The position numbers were made by a program, and so were the translations under genes. The notes beneath the pieces are model-generated. The model had not been told where the DNA came from. It made no database searches and saw only the letters and a list, made by a program, of their open reading frames with translations. From assembly GCA_041392625.1 (NCBI GenBank), contig JAWKLR010000007.1, forward strand, positions 62,001 to 126,000: 64,000 bases of DNA. Direction: 5' to 3'. Shown piece after piece: positions 18,368 through 26,471 of this stretch (positions within the stretch are counted from its first letter, which is position 1; each line of letters opens with the position of its first letter). Source of the DNA: M3007 sp041392625 (lineage in GTDB: Bacteria; Bacteroidota; Bacteroidia; Chitinophagales; Saprospiraceae).

Positions 18368-18495
18368 TTTCATACTGGATTGCGGCCTGGCCGCACAGCA
18401 ATTTTTTCGATAAAAAAGTACAAATGGACAGGAACGGTTTCCAGACATAGAACGTCACTGGAGCCCCTATGTCCTATTTAAAATACAACCCAACT

Positions 18496-19968
18496 ATGAA
18501 GCAAATTTTCCTTTTCACCGCCTTGCTCTTTGTGAGCACCATCGGAGTAAGTCAGACGGTATCTGATGCCATTCGATATTCTTCCCTTCAACCCGGCGGC
18601 TCTGCTCGCTTTCTCGGAGCCGGTGGCGCTTTTGGCGCACTGGGTGCCGATTATGGTGTGCTTAGCACCAACCCTGCCGGATTGGCTATGTTCCGTACCA
18701 ATGAACTCGTAATCACCCCCGGATTGCGGTTTACAAATACAATTGCCCAAATGCCCGGTGCCAGCAACCTGGACTGGGAGGACAGCAAATCCAATTTTGC
18801 CTTTGATAATGTTGGCATGGTGTTCAACTCCAATCCGCGTGCTTCTCATTGGAGCACCGTGAATTTTGGAATTGGTTTTAACCGGCAACAAAATTTCCAC
18901 CAAAGCATCTACTATGAGGGTACTGATGCGGGATCTATCATGAATGATTGGTTTGCAGAAGCCGATCAGGTGTTTGCAAGTGGCGGAGATGAATCGAGCC
19001 TGTACCCGTTTGGGGCTCGCATGGCTTATGATGCCAGTGCTATTTATTTTCAGGACGGCGAATTGTCTTATGATTTTATCAATAGTCCCAATGCAGCAGT
19101 AGAACGTACCCACAGTGTAATTACAACCGGTGGAATCAATGAAATGGTTTTTTCTCTTGCCGGAAACTATGATGAAAAATTGATGATCGGTGCAACCGTA
19201 GGTGTTCCATTTATCAATTACCGCCTGGATGCGGTTTATGAAGAAACCGACCCTGCTGACAATGTTCAGTATTTCAATGACCTCAGTTACACAGATTACC
19301 TGCGTACCCAGGGTGTTGGAGTTAATTTTAAAATGGGGGTTATTTACCGTATGAGCCAAATGGTTCGTCTGGGGGCGTCCTTTCATTCGCCTACGCTGAT
19401 GGGGCTTACTGACCGGTTTAGCAACACGCTTTCTTACAGTTATACAGATGGAACCGGGACTGTATTCAATGAGGCTTCTTCACCAGAGGGAACCAGTGAT
19501 TACCGCTTGCGTACTCCATGGCGTGCAACTGGTAGCGCTGCATTTATTATTGGCAAATTGGGCTTTATCAGCGCCGATGCCGAACTGGTGGATTACAGTG
19601 CGAACAAGTTCAACTTTACAGCCAATGTAAATAGCTCTGAAAATGAGCGCTTCGAGCGCGAACTGAACAGTGAGATTCAGCGCAACCTCGGTCAGGCTGT
19701 GAATATTCGGATTGGGGGGGAACTTGCTCTGGATGTCTTCCGCATTCGTGCGGGGATGAACCTGCTTGGCAAACCTGTTGAAGGCGAATCCGGCTTCAAT
19801 ACGGCCTACACTGCCGGTGTGGGTGTACGCGGCCAGTCTTTTTACCTGGATCTGGGCTACCGCCTGGCATTGCGTGATGGCTCTGTTGCTCCATACAGCA
19901 GCGCTACAACGGCTTCTTTAGACAATAAGTACAACGATATTCTTATGACCATCGGGTTTAAGTTTTGA
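18496..19968 (+). CDS. Outer-membrane protein, OmpP1/FadL family
   Basis: 490 residues from the ATG at 18496, where the signal peptide starts (MKQIFLFTALLFVSTIGVSQ). The N-terminal stretch SLQPGGSARFLGAGGAFGALGADYGVLSTNPAGLAMFR is the hallmark of the Bacteroidota OmpP1/FadL/TodX group of hydrophobic-compound transport barrels. The rest is barrel-like and ends in MTIGFKF with a terminal Phe. It likely moves lipids or other hydrophobic molecules across the outer membrane. It has its own downstream terminator. Confidence 0.88.
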   Translation: MKQIFLFTALLFVSTIGVSQTVSDAIRYSSLQPGGSARFLGAGGAFGALGADYGVLSTNPAGLAMFRTNELVITPGLRFTNTIAQMPGASNLDWEDSKSNFAFDNVGMVFNSNPRASHWSTVNFGIGFNRQQNFHQSIYYEGTDAGSIMNDWFAEADQVFASGGDESSLYPFGARMAYDASAIYFQDGELSYDFINSPNAAVERTHSVITTGGINEMVFSLAGNYDEKLMIGATVGVPFINYRLDAVYEETDPADNVQYFNDLSYTDYLRTQGVGVNFKMGVIYRMSQMVRLGASFHSPTLMGLTDRFSNTLSYSYTDGTGTVFNEASSPEGTSDYRLRTPWRATGSAAFIIGKLGFISADAELVDYSANKFNFTANVNSSENERFERELNSEIQRNLGQAVNIRIGGELALDVFRIRAGMNLLGKPVEGESGFNTAYTAGVGVRGQSFYLDLGYRLALRDGSVAPYSSATTASLDNKYNDILMTIGFKF

Positions 19969-19986
19969 TAAAAGGTAACCATGAGA

Positions 19987-20032
19987 TAAACGCCCTGGGT
20001 TGTGCTCTTGCACTGCTCAGGGCGTTTTTTTG
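19987..20032 (+). terminator. Terminator after the OmpP1 gene
   Basis: AAACGCCCTG (19988-19997) pairs with CAGGGCGTTT (20018-20027), followed by further T residues. Strong rho-independent form. Confidence 0.85.
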
Positions 20033-20069
20033 TAAAGAGGATATCTAGACTTCCTCTAAAACAAAGCCT

Positions 20070-20077
20070 TACATTTG
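20070..20077 (+). promoter_or_regulatory. -7 promoter element of rfbC
   Basis: TACATTTG followed by C, 22 nt before the rfbC ATG and just after the OmpP1 terminator. Confidence 0.6.
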
Positions 20078-20099
20078 CAGGAACTAAAACAAAGAATTC

Positions 20100-20645
20100 A
20101 TGTCGTTTTCAAAAACACCCATTGCAGACCTTCTGATTTACGAGCCACGCGTTTTTTTTGATGATCGGGGATATTTTTTTGAAAGTTTCAATCAGAAAAT
20201 ATGGGATGAAGCAGGGATTTGTCCAAATTTTGTTCAGGACAATCAGGCGCGCTCTTCGGTGGGTGTTTTGCGGGGCTTGCATTATCAGACGGGCGAAATG
20301 TCTCAGGCGAAATTGGTTCGGGTTGTCGAGGGGGAAGTCCTGGATGTAGTAGTTGATTTGCGCCCGGATTCAACTACGTACGGACAGTGGTACAGCATCC
20401 GGTTGAGTGCAGAAAATAAAAAACAGCTCTTTGTGCCCAGAGGGTTTGCCCATGGCTATCTGGTGTTGAGTGATACGGCTGAATTTGTTTACAAATGCGA
20501 TAATTTTTATTCAAAAGAACACGAGGGTGGTCTGCGGTTTGATGATCCCACGCTTGCAATTGATTGGGAGTTTGATCTGGAGCAGGCCATCGTTTCATCC
20601 AAAGACCTGGAATTGCCTTGTTTGGGTGCCCATAAACCGGTCTGA
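20100..20645 (+). CDS. rfbC: dTDP-4-dehydrorhamnose 3,5-epimerase
   Basis: 181 residues, the normal RmlC length. The cupin enzyme epimerises dTDP-4-keto-6-deoxyglucose at C3 and C5 during dTDP-L-rhamnose synthesis. Visible: FFDDRGYFFESFN near residue 19, catalytic His in VLRGLHYQ near 61, VVEGEVLDVVVDLR, PRGFAHGYLVLSD and the catalytic Tyr region EFVYKCDNFYSKEHEGGLRFDDP. The other rml genes are not in the window. It is followed by a secreted peptidase gene whose start lies 76 bp downstream. Confidence 0.95.
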   Translation: MSFSKTPIADLLIYEPRVFFDDRGYFFESFNQKIWDEAGICPNFVQDNQARSSVGVLRGLHYQTGEMSQAKLVRVVEGEVLDVVVDLRPDSTTYGQWYSIRLSAENKKQLFVPRGFAHGYLVLSDTAEFVYKCDNFYSKEHEGGLRFDDPTLAIDWEFDLEQAIVSSKDLELPCLGAHKPV

Positions 20646-20721
20646 TTTCAATTTTAGGATGCGAGTTTGATTTCTTTTTTCCTTGATTTTTGTGTTTATT
20701 TGTTTTCAAATGGATACAAGT

Positions 20722-22452
20722 ATGAAATCAATCGCTACCCTTGCTTTTTCCCTGATTGCCTTTTTTTCGGTTGCTCAAACCAATATTTTATCAACCAATC
20801 CGCTGGCAGAAGCGATTTTGCTGGGCAATTACGATGCAGCAGACTATGCTGCCGGTATGGTGATTGATGATCCGGCCTCGATCGCCCAGGGGCTTCAGGA
20901 TGAGATCAGTCCGGATAGTCTGAAGTCTTATATTGTCCGATTGAGTGAGTTTGGGACGCGGAATTCCGGCAGTGATACCGTGAGTACTACTACAGGGTAT
21001 GGCGCGGCGCGCCGCTGGGCCTATCAGAAGTTTCAGGAGTTTAGCAATCAAAATGAAAACCGCTTGGTTGTTTCCTATTTGCAGTTTGATCAATCAATCT
21101 GCGGGATGAACCAGCACCGCAATGTGTTTGCTGTTTTACCCGGAGCAGATCCTTCCAACAACGGGGTAATTTTGATTGAAGGGCATATGGACAGCCGGTG
21201 TTCAGTTCTTTGTGATGTCGACTGTACTGCGGAGGGAGTTGAGGATAATGCTAGCGGTACGGCGCTTGTAATGGAATTGGCGCGGGTTATGTCGAAGTAT
21301 ACTTTCAACAATACCATCGTGTTTGTGCTCACCACTGCCGAAGAGCAGGGCTTGCTCGGTGCCGGGGCATTTGCCGATTACATCTCGGATAAAAACATAC
21401 CACTTCGGGCAGTTCTGAACAACGATGTTATTGGCGGCGTGGCCTGTGGAGAAACTTCGTCGCCACCATCTTGCCCGGGTTTGGGTGATATTGACTCTGT
21501 CGGAGTACGCCTGTTTTCCTTTGGAGGGAATTATTCCAGGAATAAACAACTGGCCCGGTACATAAAACTGGAGTATCAGGAAACCCTGTTGCCTATTGCT
21601 CTGGTTCCTATGGACCTTCGGATTATGAGTCCTGAAGATCGTTCCGGAAGGGGCGGAGATCACATTCCATTCCGGCAACAAGGCTATCCGGCAATGCGAT
21701 TTACTGCTGCCAACGAACACGGCGATGCCTCAAACGGCCCCGGGTATTCGGATCGTCAGCACACTTCAGATGATATTTTAGGGGTTGATACCGATGGCGA
21801 CCAGGTAATTGATTCTTTTTTCGTCCAGTTCAACTACCTTGCCCGAAATGCACAGATAAATGGAGTTGCAGCGGCCATGGCTGCCCGAAATGTGCCCACT
21901 CCGGAAGATTTTACTGCAACTCGCGGGGGCGATCAACTCACTGTATCTATCACCGATCCTGCCAACCTCGGCGTGTACCGGGTTGCTCTGCGCACCTTGG
22001 GAAATGATTGGGATACGGTTTATACACTCTCCGGGTCTACGACTGGTACGTTTCCATGCAATCCAACCGGATTCCTGTATGTATCGGTAGCTGCTGTTGA
22101 TGCAGACGGGGTAGAGAGTTTGTTTGCAACAGAAAAGCCTGCAGGTACTTCTGGCACGGTTGATCCTGAAATTGGAGACAAGCAGTTTCATTTATTTCAA
22201 AACAGACCCAATCCCTTTGATGAAGCCACCTGGATCAGTTTTTGGGTGACACAATTGCCCGATAAGAAAGATGCATACATGCAAATCACCGATATTCAGG
22301 GTAAGGTGATTCAGCAAATCCCGGTGAGTCTGAAGGAAGGGATGAATGAACTCTTATATACACACGGGTACGGTGTTCGTGGCGCGTTTGTATATACCCT
22401 GTTTGTAAATGGAATGCCGGTTGACAGCCGACAAATGATTTTTGCTTATTGA
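20722..22452 (+). CDS. Secreted M28-family metallopeptidase with T9SS sorting domain
   Basis: 576 residues from the ATG at 20722, which opens a signal peptide (SIATLAFSLIAFFSVAQ). The M28 core carries the di-zinc ligands in EGHMDSR, GVEDNASG, TAEEQG, LNNDVIGG and GDHIPFRQQG. A fibronectin-like linker (PTPEDFTATRGGDQLTVSITDP) follows, then a C-terminal T9SS type A domain beginning LFQNRPNPFDEAT. It is therefore probably an extracellular or surface aminopeptidase. The stop lies only 9 bp before the IS5-type end at 22462, so the insertion landed just beyond the gene. Confidence 0.93.
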   Translation: MKSIATLAFSLIAFFSVAQTNILSTNPLAEAILLGNYDAADYAAGMVIDDPASIAQGLQDEISPDSLKSYIVRLSEFGTRNSGSDTVSTTTGYGAARRWAYQKFQEFSNQNENRLVVSYLQFDQSICGMNQHRNVFAVLPGADPSNNGVILIEGHMDSRCSVLCDVDCTAEGVEDNASGTALVMELARVMSKYTFNNTIVFVLTTAEEQGLLGAGAFADYISDKNIPLRAVLNNDVIGGVACGETSSPPSCPGLGDIDSVGVRLFSFGGNYSRNKQLARYIKLEYQETLLPIALVPMDLRIMSPEDRSGRGGDHIPFRQQGYPAMRFTAANEHGDASNGPGYSDRQHTSDDILGVDTDGDQVIDSFFVQFNYLARNAQINGVAAAMAARNVPTPEDFTATRGGDQLTVSITDPANLGVYRVALRTLGNDWDTVYTLSGSTTGTFPCNPTGFLYVSVAAVDADGVESLFATEKPAGTSGTVDPEIGDKQFHLFQNRPNPFDEATWISFWVTQLPDKKDAYMQITDIQGKVIQQIPVSLKEGMNELLYTHGYGVRGAFVYTLFVNGMPVDSRQMIFAY

Positions 22453-22461
22453 TCGGGTTGA

Positions 22462-22523
22462 GAGGATGTCTAAAATTCAATTTCTGGGCTACATTCGGCA
22501 AATTTGGTTTTTCTCTACGTTGA
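22462..22523. repeat. MITE/IS end, truncated copy C
   Basis: 62 bp identical or nearly so to the start of copy B (GAGGATGTCTAAAATTC to CTCTACGTT), preceded by TGA. After 22523 the sequence leaves the MITE consensus and enters the transposase remnant. As it sits just past the transposase C-terminal coding remnant, it is best read as the 3' terminal end of the parent IS. Confidence 0.7.
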
Positions 22524-23290
22524 ATGATGCAAAAAATATAATGCCACGCGTACTAACCAGTGATTGATTTGTCAACCAATACAAAGGATCGGTTGTTGTC
22601 CATCCAGCATTGTCTTGTTCAATTTTATATCGTTCTTCAAACATAAGCTCCATTTAAAAATACGGTAAATCATTCTCTAAGTCTTTGCATGGCCCTTCGG
22701 CGATTATGCGGTGTATTTAGTCTATTTCAAACTGACGTAAACTTGTCTCAAGGCCTCACATTCGAACGCTATCTGCGTTTAACCATAAACCTTTTGAGTT
22801 CTATTTATAAGCGTTATGAAAAATTACATTTCTTGAACCGCTTTTTAATATCGAATGCATCATGTCTTGTTCCCCGATATTGAGGGCAAAAAGCAACAAC
22901 TAAACCTTGGCGATCAGTTAACCAAAGTGTATTGGTTGATTTGATCTTTCTTCGTTTGCCATAGTTACCCACTTCATCACCGCCTCGTTTGGCTATGGAA
23001 TGAGTAGCGTCCAGAAAGGCTAAACTTAAGTCCAAGTGGGCCTTGTGCTTTGATAAAAGTTGCTCAAAAGCCCGTTGCCAAGAACCATCTTTTGACCATT
23101 TACGGTAATGATGATAGATAGCCCCATACTTAATCTTTCGTCTGTTAATCACGATTAATAGGAGAAAATGCCATTGAATACCTGTTTTGAACTTGTACAA
23201 AATTGCGTTTTACGATTTCCCATAACGGTACTGCTAACATAACCCCGAAGAGCCTTTACTTAAATACGGTAAAATGAATTTATTTATGAT
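22524..23290 (-). pseudogene. IS5-family transposase remnant
   Basis: Minus-strand decayed DDE transposase. The best preserved part (22814-23200) reads ILYKFKTGIQWH, YHHYRKWSKDGSWQRAF, LDATHSIAKRGGDE and TLWLTDRQG, typical of Bacteroidota IS5-type transposases with the first catalytic Asp in LDATHS. Upstream, PLWEIV joins NAILYK only after removing one base from an A-run near 23208, and a further stop occurs before that. Downstream, a C-terminal trace (ERYKIEQ, then WMDNNRSFVLV and AWHYIF) persists with a stop and another frame change near the 22523 end. It cannot make an active transposase. Confidence 0.8.
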
Positions 23291-23372
23291 ACTTTTGCTT
23301 AAGATTCGAATCATGGCTACCTGATTTTAAAGATGTCGTAATCCTTAAATATCGGTAGCCATTTTTATTTTT
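23290..23372 (+). ncRNA. Possible small transcript inside the IS remnant
   Basis: A TACTTTTG element at 23290-23297 is followed by the palindrome GATTCGAATC and then by a hairpin (ATGGCTACC 23313-23321 with GGTAGCCAT 23354-23362) ending in a T-rich run (TTTTTATTTTT). The layout is that of a roughly 65-nt terminated RNA. No -33 TTG was recognised and the function is unknown. It may merely be a leftover promoter or terminator of the IS. Confidence 0.25.
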
Positions 23373-23396
23373 AAGCCTAAAAGTTTAAATCACTTC

Positions 23397-23552
23397 GATG
23401 TCTAAAATTCAATTTCTGGGCTACATTCGGCAAATTTGGTTTTTCTCTACGTTAAATTTTTCGCCGAATTACCCGTATGCGACTGCAAAATTTGCCTTAA
23501 TAAAAGCAAAATTTGCTCGACTTCGCCTCAGAATCGAAATTTAGACATCCTC
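23397..23552. repeat. MITE-like element, copy B
   Basis: About 156 bp, inverted relative to copy A at 172-330 with about three mismatches. The right end TTTAGACATCCTC is intact and followed by TAA; the left end has lost the first bases of GAGGATG (it reads TTCGATG). No coding capacity. Its left half equals copy C at 22462-22523. Confidence 0.8.
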
Positions 23553-23569
23553 TAAGGCCATTTTACAGC

Positions 23570-23614
23570 ATAAAAAAACCGAAGTCCAGGATACTTGGAT
23601 TTCGGTTTTTTTAT
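23570..23614. terminator. Terminator downstream of hldD
   Basis: AAAAAAACCGAAGTCCA pairs with TGGATTTCGGTTTTTTT (one mismatch in the lower stem), with T-runs on either strand. It ends hldD transcription on the minus strand. Confidence 0.8.
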
Positions 23615-23631
23615 GAAATGCAGTTGGTAAA

Positions 23632-24612
23632 CTACCAGATGCTTTCTTCTCCCAGGTAGTTTTTTACATAATCTTCTATCCCGTCCTCCAGGCTATAAAA
23701 CGATTTGGTGTAAGCTGCCACCTCACGTACTTTATTCATATCCGCTTCTGTAAAGTACTGGTAGGTATCGCGAATGTCTTCCGGAGTATCTATGAAACTG
23801 ATTTGAGGTTCCAAACCCATTGACCGGAAGGTATTGGCAGCCAGGTCGTAGAAACTTCGTGCCTGGCCAGTGCCCAGGTTGTAAATCCCATTGGGTGGCT
23901 GGTTTTCAAAAAAGTGCATGAGCACGGCGCATACGTCTTTTACATAAATAAAATCGCGGCTTTGTTCTCCATCCTTGTAGTCGGGCCGGTGTGAACGGAA
24001 CAACTTCATTGCACCGGTGGCTTTTATCTGTCGTGCAGTGTGGAATATAACCGATGCCATGCGTGCCTTGTGGTATTCATTGGGGCCATAGACATTAAAA
24101 AATTTAAAACCGGCCCAGTGTGGGGGTGCTCCATTTCCGGCTGCGATTTCTTCCAGTGCCCATACATCGAAGTCCTGTTTAGACTGGCCATAGGGGTTGA
24201 GTGGTTTCAGTGCAGGAATGGTTTCATGGTCGTCGGTGTATCCGTGTTCACCCAATCCGTAGGTGGCGGCAGAACTGGCGTAGTAAAAAGGCAATTGCTG
24301 GTCGCGACAGATGGTCCAAAGCAGTTTGGTGTAGTTTACATTCAAGACATCAAAGATGCCCTTGTCTTGTTCGGTGGTATCGGTACGTGCTCCGATGTGG
24401 AGTACGGCCTCTACCTCATCGGCATGTTGGCCCAGCCAGCCGACAAATACATCCCGCTCTACTTTTTTTGCAAATTGTTTATTGGCCAGGTTTGCTGCTT
24501 TTTCTGTTTTGGAAAAATCGTCAACTAGAACCAGGTCTTTTCTTCCGGCATCATTAAATGCCCGAACCAGGCAGGAACCAATGAAGCCTGCGGCTCCGGT
24601 AATAACTATCAT
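23632..24612 (-). CDS. hldD: ADP-L-glycero-D-manno-heptose 6-epimerase
   Basis: 326 residues from the ATG at 24612, chosen because the NAD(P)-binding motif (MIVITGAAGFIGS) starts there; the frame is open to 24678. It is an extended short-chain dehydrogenase. It shows the catalytic-type Tyr-Lys context in PYGQSKQDFD, the SSAATYG stretch and KFFNVYGPNEYHK, and GEQSRDFIYVKDV in the C-terminal half. HldD epimerises ADP-D-glycero-manno-heptose for the LPS inner core. lpxH, another LPS gene, is the next gene, divergently transcribed. Confidence 0.9.
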   Translation of the reverse strand: MIVITGAAGFIGSCLVRAFNDAGRKDLVLVDDFSKTEKAANLANKQFAKKVERDVFVGWLGQHADEVEAVLHIGARTDTTEQDKGIFDVLNVNYTKLLWTICRDQQLPFYYASSAATYGLGEHGYTDDHETIPALKPLNPYGQSKQDFDVWALEEIAAGNGAPPHWAGFKFFNVYGPNEYHKARMASVIFHTARQIKATGAMKLFRSHRPDYKDGEQSRDFIYVKDVCAVLMHFFENQPPNGIYNLGTGQARSFYDLAANTFRSMGLEPQISFIDTPEDIRDTYQYFTEADMNKVREVAAYTKSFYSLEDGIEDYVKNYLGEESIW

Positions 24613-24972
24613 ATGTATTGTTTTATGCGCGAATCCTTTGGGTGGTATCTCTATTCCGGCTGTGGTGGCTCCGGCCAAAGAAGGGCGCTCTGCTTTTGTC
24701 GTTTTAAAATCGTGTCAGATTTGGGTCGGGACTGGTCTTTGAATACGTTCAGTGTATTTTAAAATCAAAGGCAAAGAAACAAAAACTTAGGGAGGTAGAC
24801 CATTAAGGGTTTGTCAATCTTAAAGCCTGCCCCTTTCTATGCTCTATCTCATTTCAGTTGAACGAAGATTAAATGGGGCGTAGCCCTGACATCTTAATGC
24901 CTTAATTCCTGATTACCTGCTACAGTTTGTTGGTAGAATCCAAATTCACGAACAAGTTCTTACCTTTGCGCG
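24613..24972. other. Intergenic region between hldD and lpxH
   Basis: About 360 bases holding the divergent promoters. Seen: the lpxH -7 element at 24961-24968, one copy of the 11-mer ACAAGTTCTTA at 24952-24962, and a loose inverted pair TTTTAAAATC around 24704 and 24758. No gene is supported. Confidence 0.5.
24961..24968 (+). promoter_or_regulatory. -7 element, 4 nt before lpxH
   Basis: TACCTTTG, then CGCG, then the ATG at 24973. This predicts a leaderless or nearly leaderless mRNA. Confidence 0.6.
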
Positions 24973-25752
24973 ATGGGTAAAAAGACATTCTTTGCCAGTG
25001 ATTTTCACCTGGGTGCAGCTGCGCGCTTGTCATCCAGTGAACGCGAAAAGCAATTGGTGCGCTGGCTGGATTTCTGTGCTCCGGATGCGGAAGCGATTTA
25101 TCTGGTAGGCGACTTGTTTGAGTTTTGGTTTGAGTATAGAAAGGTAGTACCAAGAGGCTATACCCGGCTTTTTGGCAAACTTGCGGAACTGACAGACAGT
25201 GGGCTCCCCATTTACTTTTTTACCGGAAATCATGATTTGTGGATGTTTGGATATTTTGAAGAGGAACTGGGAATTCCGGTTTACCATCAGCCGATTCAAC
25301 GAGAAATTGGCGGCAAGCAGTTTTTTATCGGGCACGGCGATGGATTGGGCCCAAACGACATCGGGTACAAACGCCTGAAAAAGGTTTTTACCAACCGCCA
25401 ATGCCAGTGGTTGTTCCGGAATTTTCACCCGGACCTGGGCATTCGGCTTGCCAATTTTTCCAGCAAGCAGAGCCGTATGGCAACTCCGGAAGAAGAACGC
25501 TCCTGGCTCGGGGAAGACCGGGAATGGCTCCTGCAGTATTGCCATCGGAAGTTAGACCAAAACATATATGCAGACTATTTCATTTTTGGCCATCGCCACC
25601 TTCCGATCGACTGGCTTCTAAAAAACAATACCAGCCGGTACATCAATTTGGGCGAATGGCTACATGCATGTAGTTATGCCGAATTTGATGGCCAGGATGT
25701 ACACATCCGATATTTTGAACACAGTGGAAAGATCATCTCTAACCACTTGTAG
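24973..25752 (+). CDS. lpxH: UDP-2,3-diacylglucosamine diphosphatase (LpxH-like)
   Basis: 259 residues of the calcineurin-like metallophosphoesterase fold with all five metal motifs: DFHLG (residue 10), GDLFEFW (near 47), GNHD (near 83), GHGDG (near 118) and GHRHLP (near 205). It hydrolyses UDP-2,3-diacyl-GlcN to lipid X in lipid A synthesis; Bacteroidota members of this family usually carry that role. It starts immediately after its promoter element and precedes the TrpF-like gene by 23 bp, probably in one operon. Confidence 0.88.
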   Translation: MGKKTFFASDFHLGAAARLSSSEREKQLVRWLDFCAPDAEAIYLVGDLFEFWFEYRKVVPRGYTRLFGKLAELTDSGLPIYFFTGNHDLWMFGYFEEELGIPVYHQPIQREIGGKQFFIGHGDGLGPNDIGYKRLKKVFTNRQCQWLFRNFHPDLGIRLANFSSKQSRMATPEEERSWLGEDREWLLQYCHRKLDQNIYADYFIFGHRHLPIDWLLKNNTSRYINLGEWLHACSYAEFDGQDVHIRYFEHSGKIISNHL

Positions 25753-25775
25753 TGCATGATTAATTCTCGTCCAAT

Positions 25776-26384
25776 ATGTTGTTAAAAGCATCTTCAATTA
25801 CAAACCTCACTGACGCCCGGTACTTTGCAGCCCGGGAGGTAAACTACCTTGGTTTCAATCTGGAAGCCGGATCAGACCGTTTTCTGGACCCTATTTACAT
25901 GAAAGCCATTCGCGAGTGGGTGGAAGGGCCGGTAATTGTTGGCGAGTTTCACCTGTCGCCCTTGGAAACCGTCCGTGAGGCAGCAAGTTTTTACGGACTG
26001 GATGCCGTTGAAGTGCCTGCCAAACAAGCCTCAAACCTGGATGTACTGGAAGGGTTAAAGGTGTTGTTATACTTATCTGCCGGACCAGAACCAACTGATT
26101 TGGAATACCTGAAACAGGCGGTAGGCAAATGCGTACTGCTGATATTGGATTTTGGATCCTGTGAATGGGCTGAAATCGAGCCGTTTCAAGCTCAGTGGAA
26201 ATCGGCGTTGCCGGATCTGCCCGTATTGCTCCAGTTTAACTTCAAGCCCGACGTGATTGAAGCCGCCAGCCAGTTCCTACCCAATGTAGGATTGGGATTT
26301 GTCGGGGAAGAGGAGGAAAAAGTAGGCGTGAAATCCTTTGATGATTTGGAAGCCCTTTTTGAGCAACTTGAAGAGGAGGACTAA
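25776..26384 (+). CDS. TrpF-like (beta/alpha)8 protein of unknown function
   Basis: 202 residues. The start KASSITNLTDARYFAAREVNYLGFNL resembles the first strand and helix of phosphoribosylanthranilate isomerase (KICGITxxxDA), and GFVGEEEEKVGVKSFDDLEALF near the end recalls its phosphate-binding end (PGVKD). The catalytic Cys of the KICG motif is replaced (KASS), and the central active-site Asp region is not clearly kept (LLILDFGSCEW is a candidate). It is not next to other trp genes and sits 23 bp after lpxH. Isomerase activity is doubtful; a changed or binding function is inference. Confidence 0.6.
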   Translation: MLLKASSITNLTDARYFAAREVNYLGFNLEAGSDRFLDPIYMKAIREWVEGPVIVGEFHLSPLETVREAASFYGLDAVEVPAKQASNLDVLEGLKVLLYLSAGPEPTDLEYLKQAVGKCVLLILDFGSCEWAEIEPFQAQWKSALPDLPVLLQFNFKPDVIEAASQFLPNVGLGFVGEEEEKVGVKSFDDLEALFEQLEEED

Positions 26385-26409
26385 CAGAAAGTAAGTTAGA
26401 TGCCATAAA

Positions 26410-26456
26410 AAAAGAGTCACCCAAAATCCATTTCAGAATTGGGTGACTCTTCTTTT
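26410..26456. terminator. Bidirectional terminator between TrpF-like gene and htpG
   Basis: AAGAGTCACCCAA pairs with TTGGGTGACTCTT, followed by CTTTTT on the plus strand and preceded by an A-run that becomes a T-run on the minus strand. It serves both convergent genes. Confidence 0.88.
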
Positions 26457-26471
26457 TAGTTCAAAATCGAA

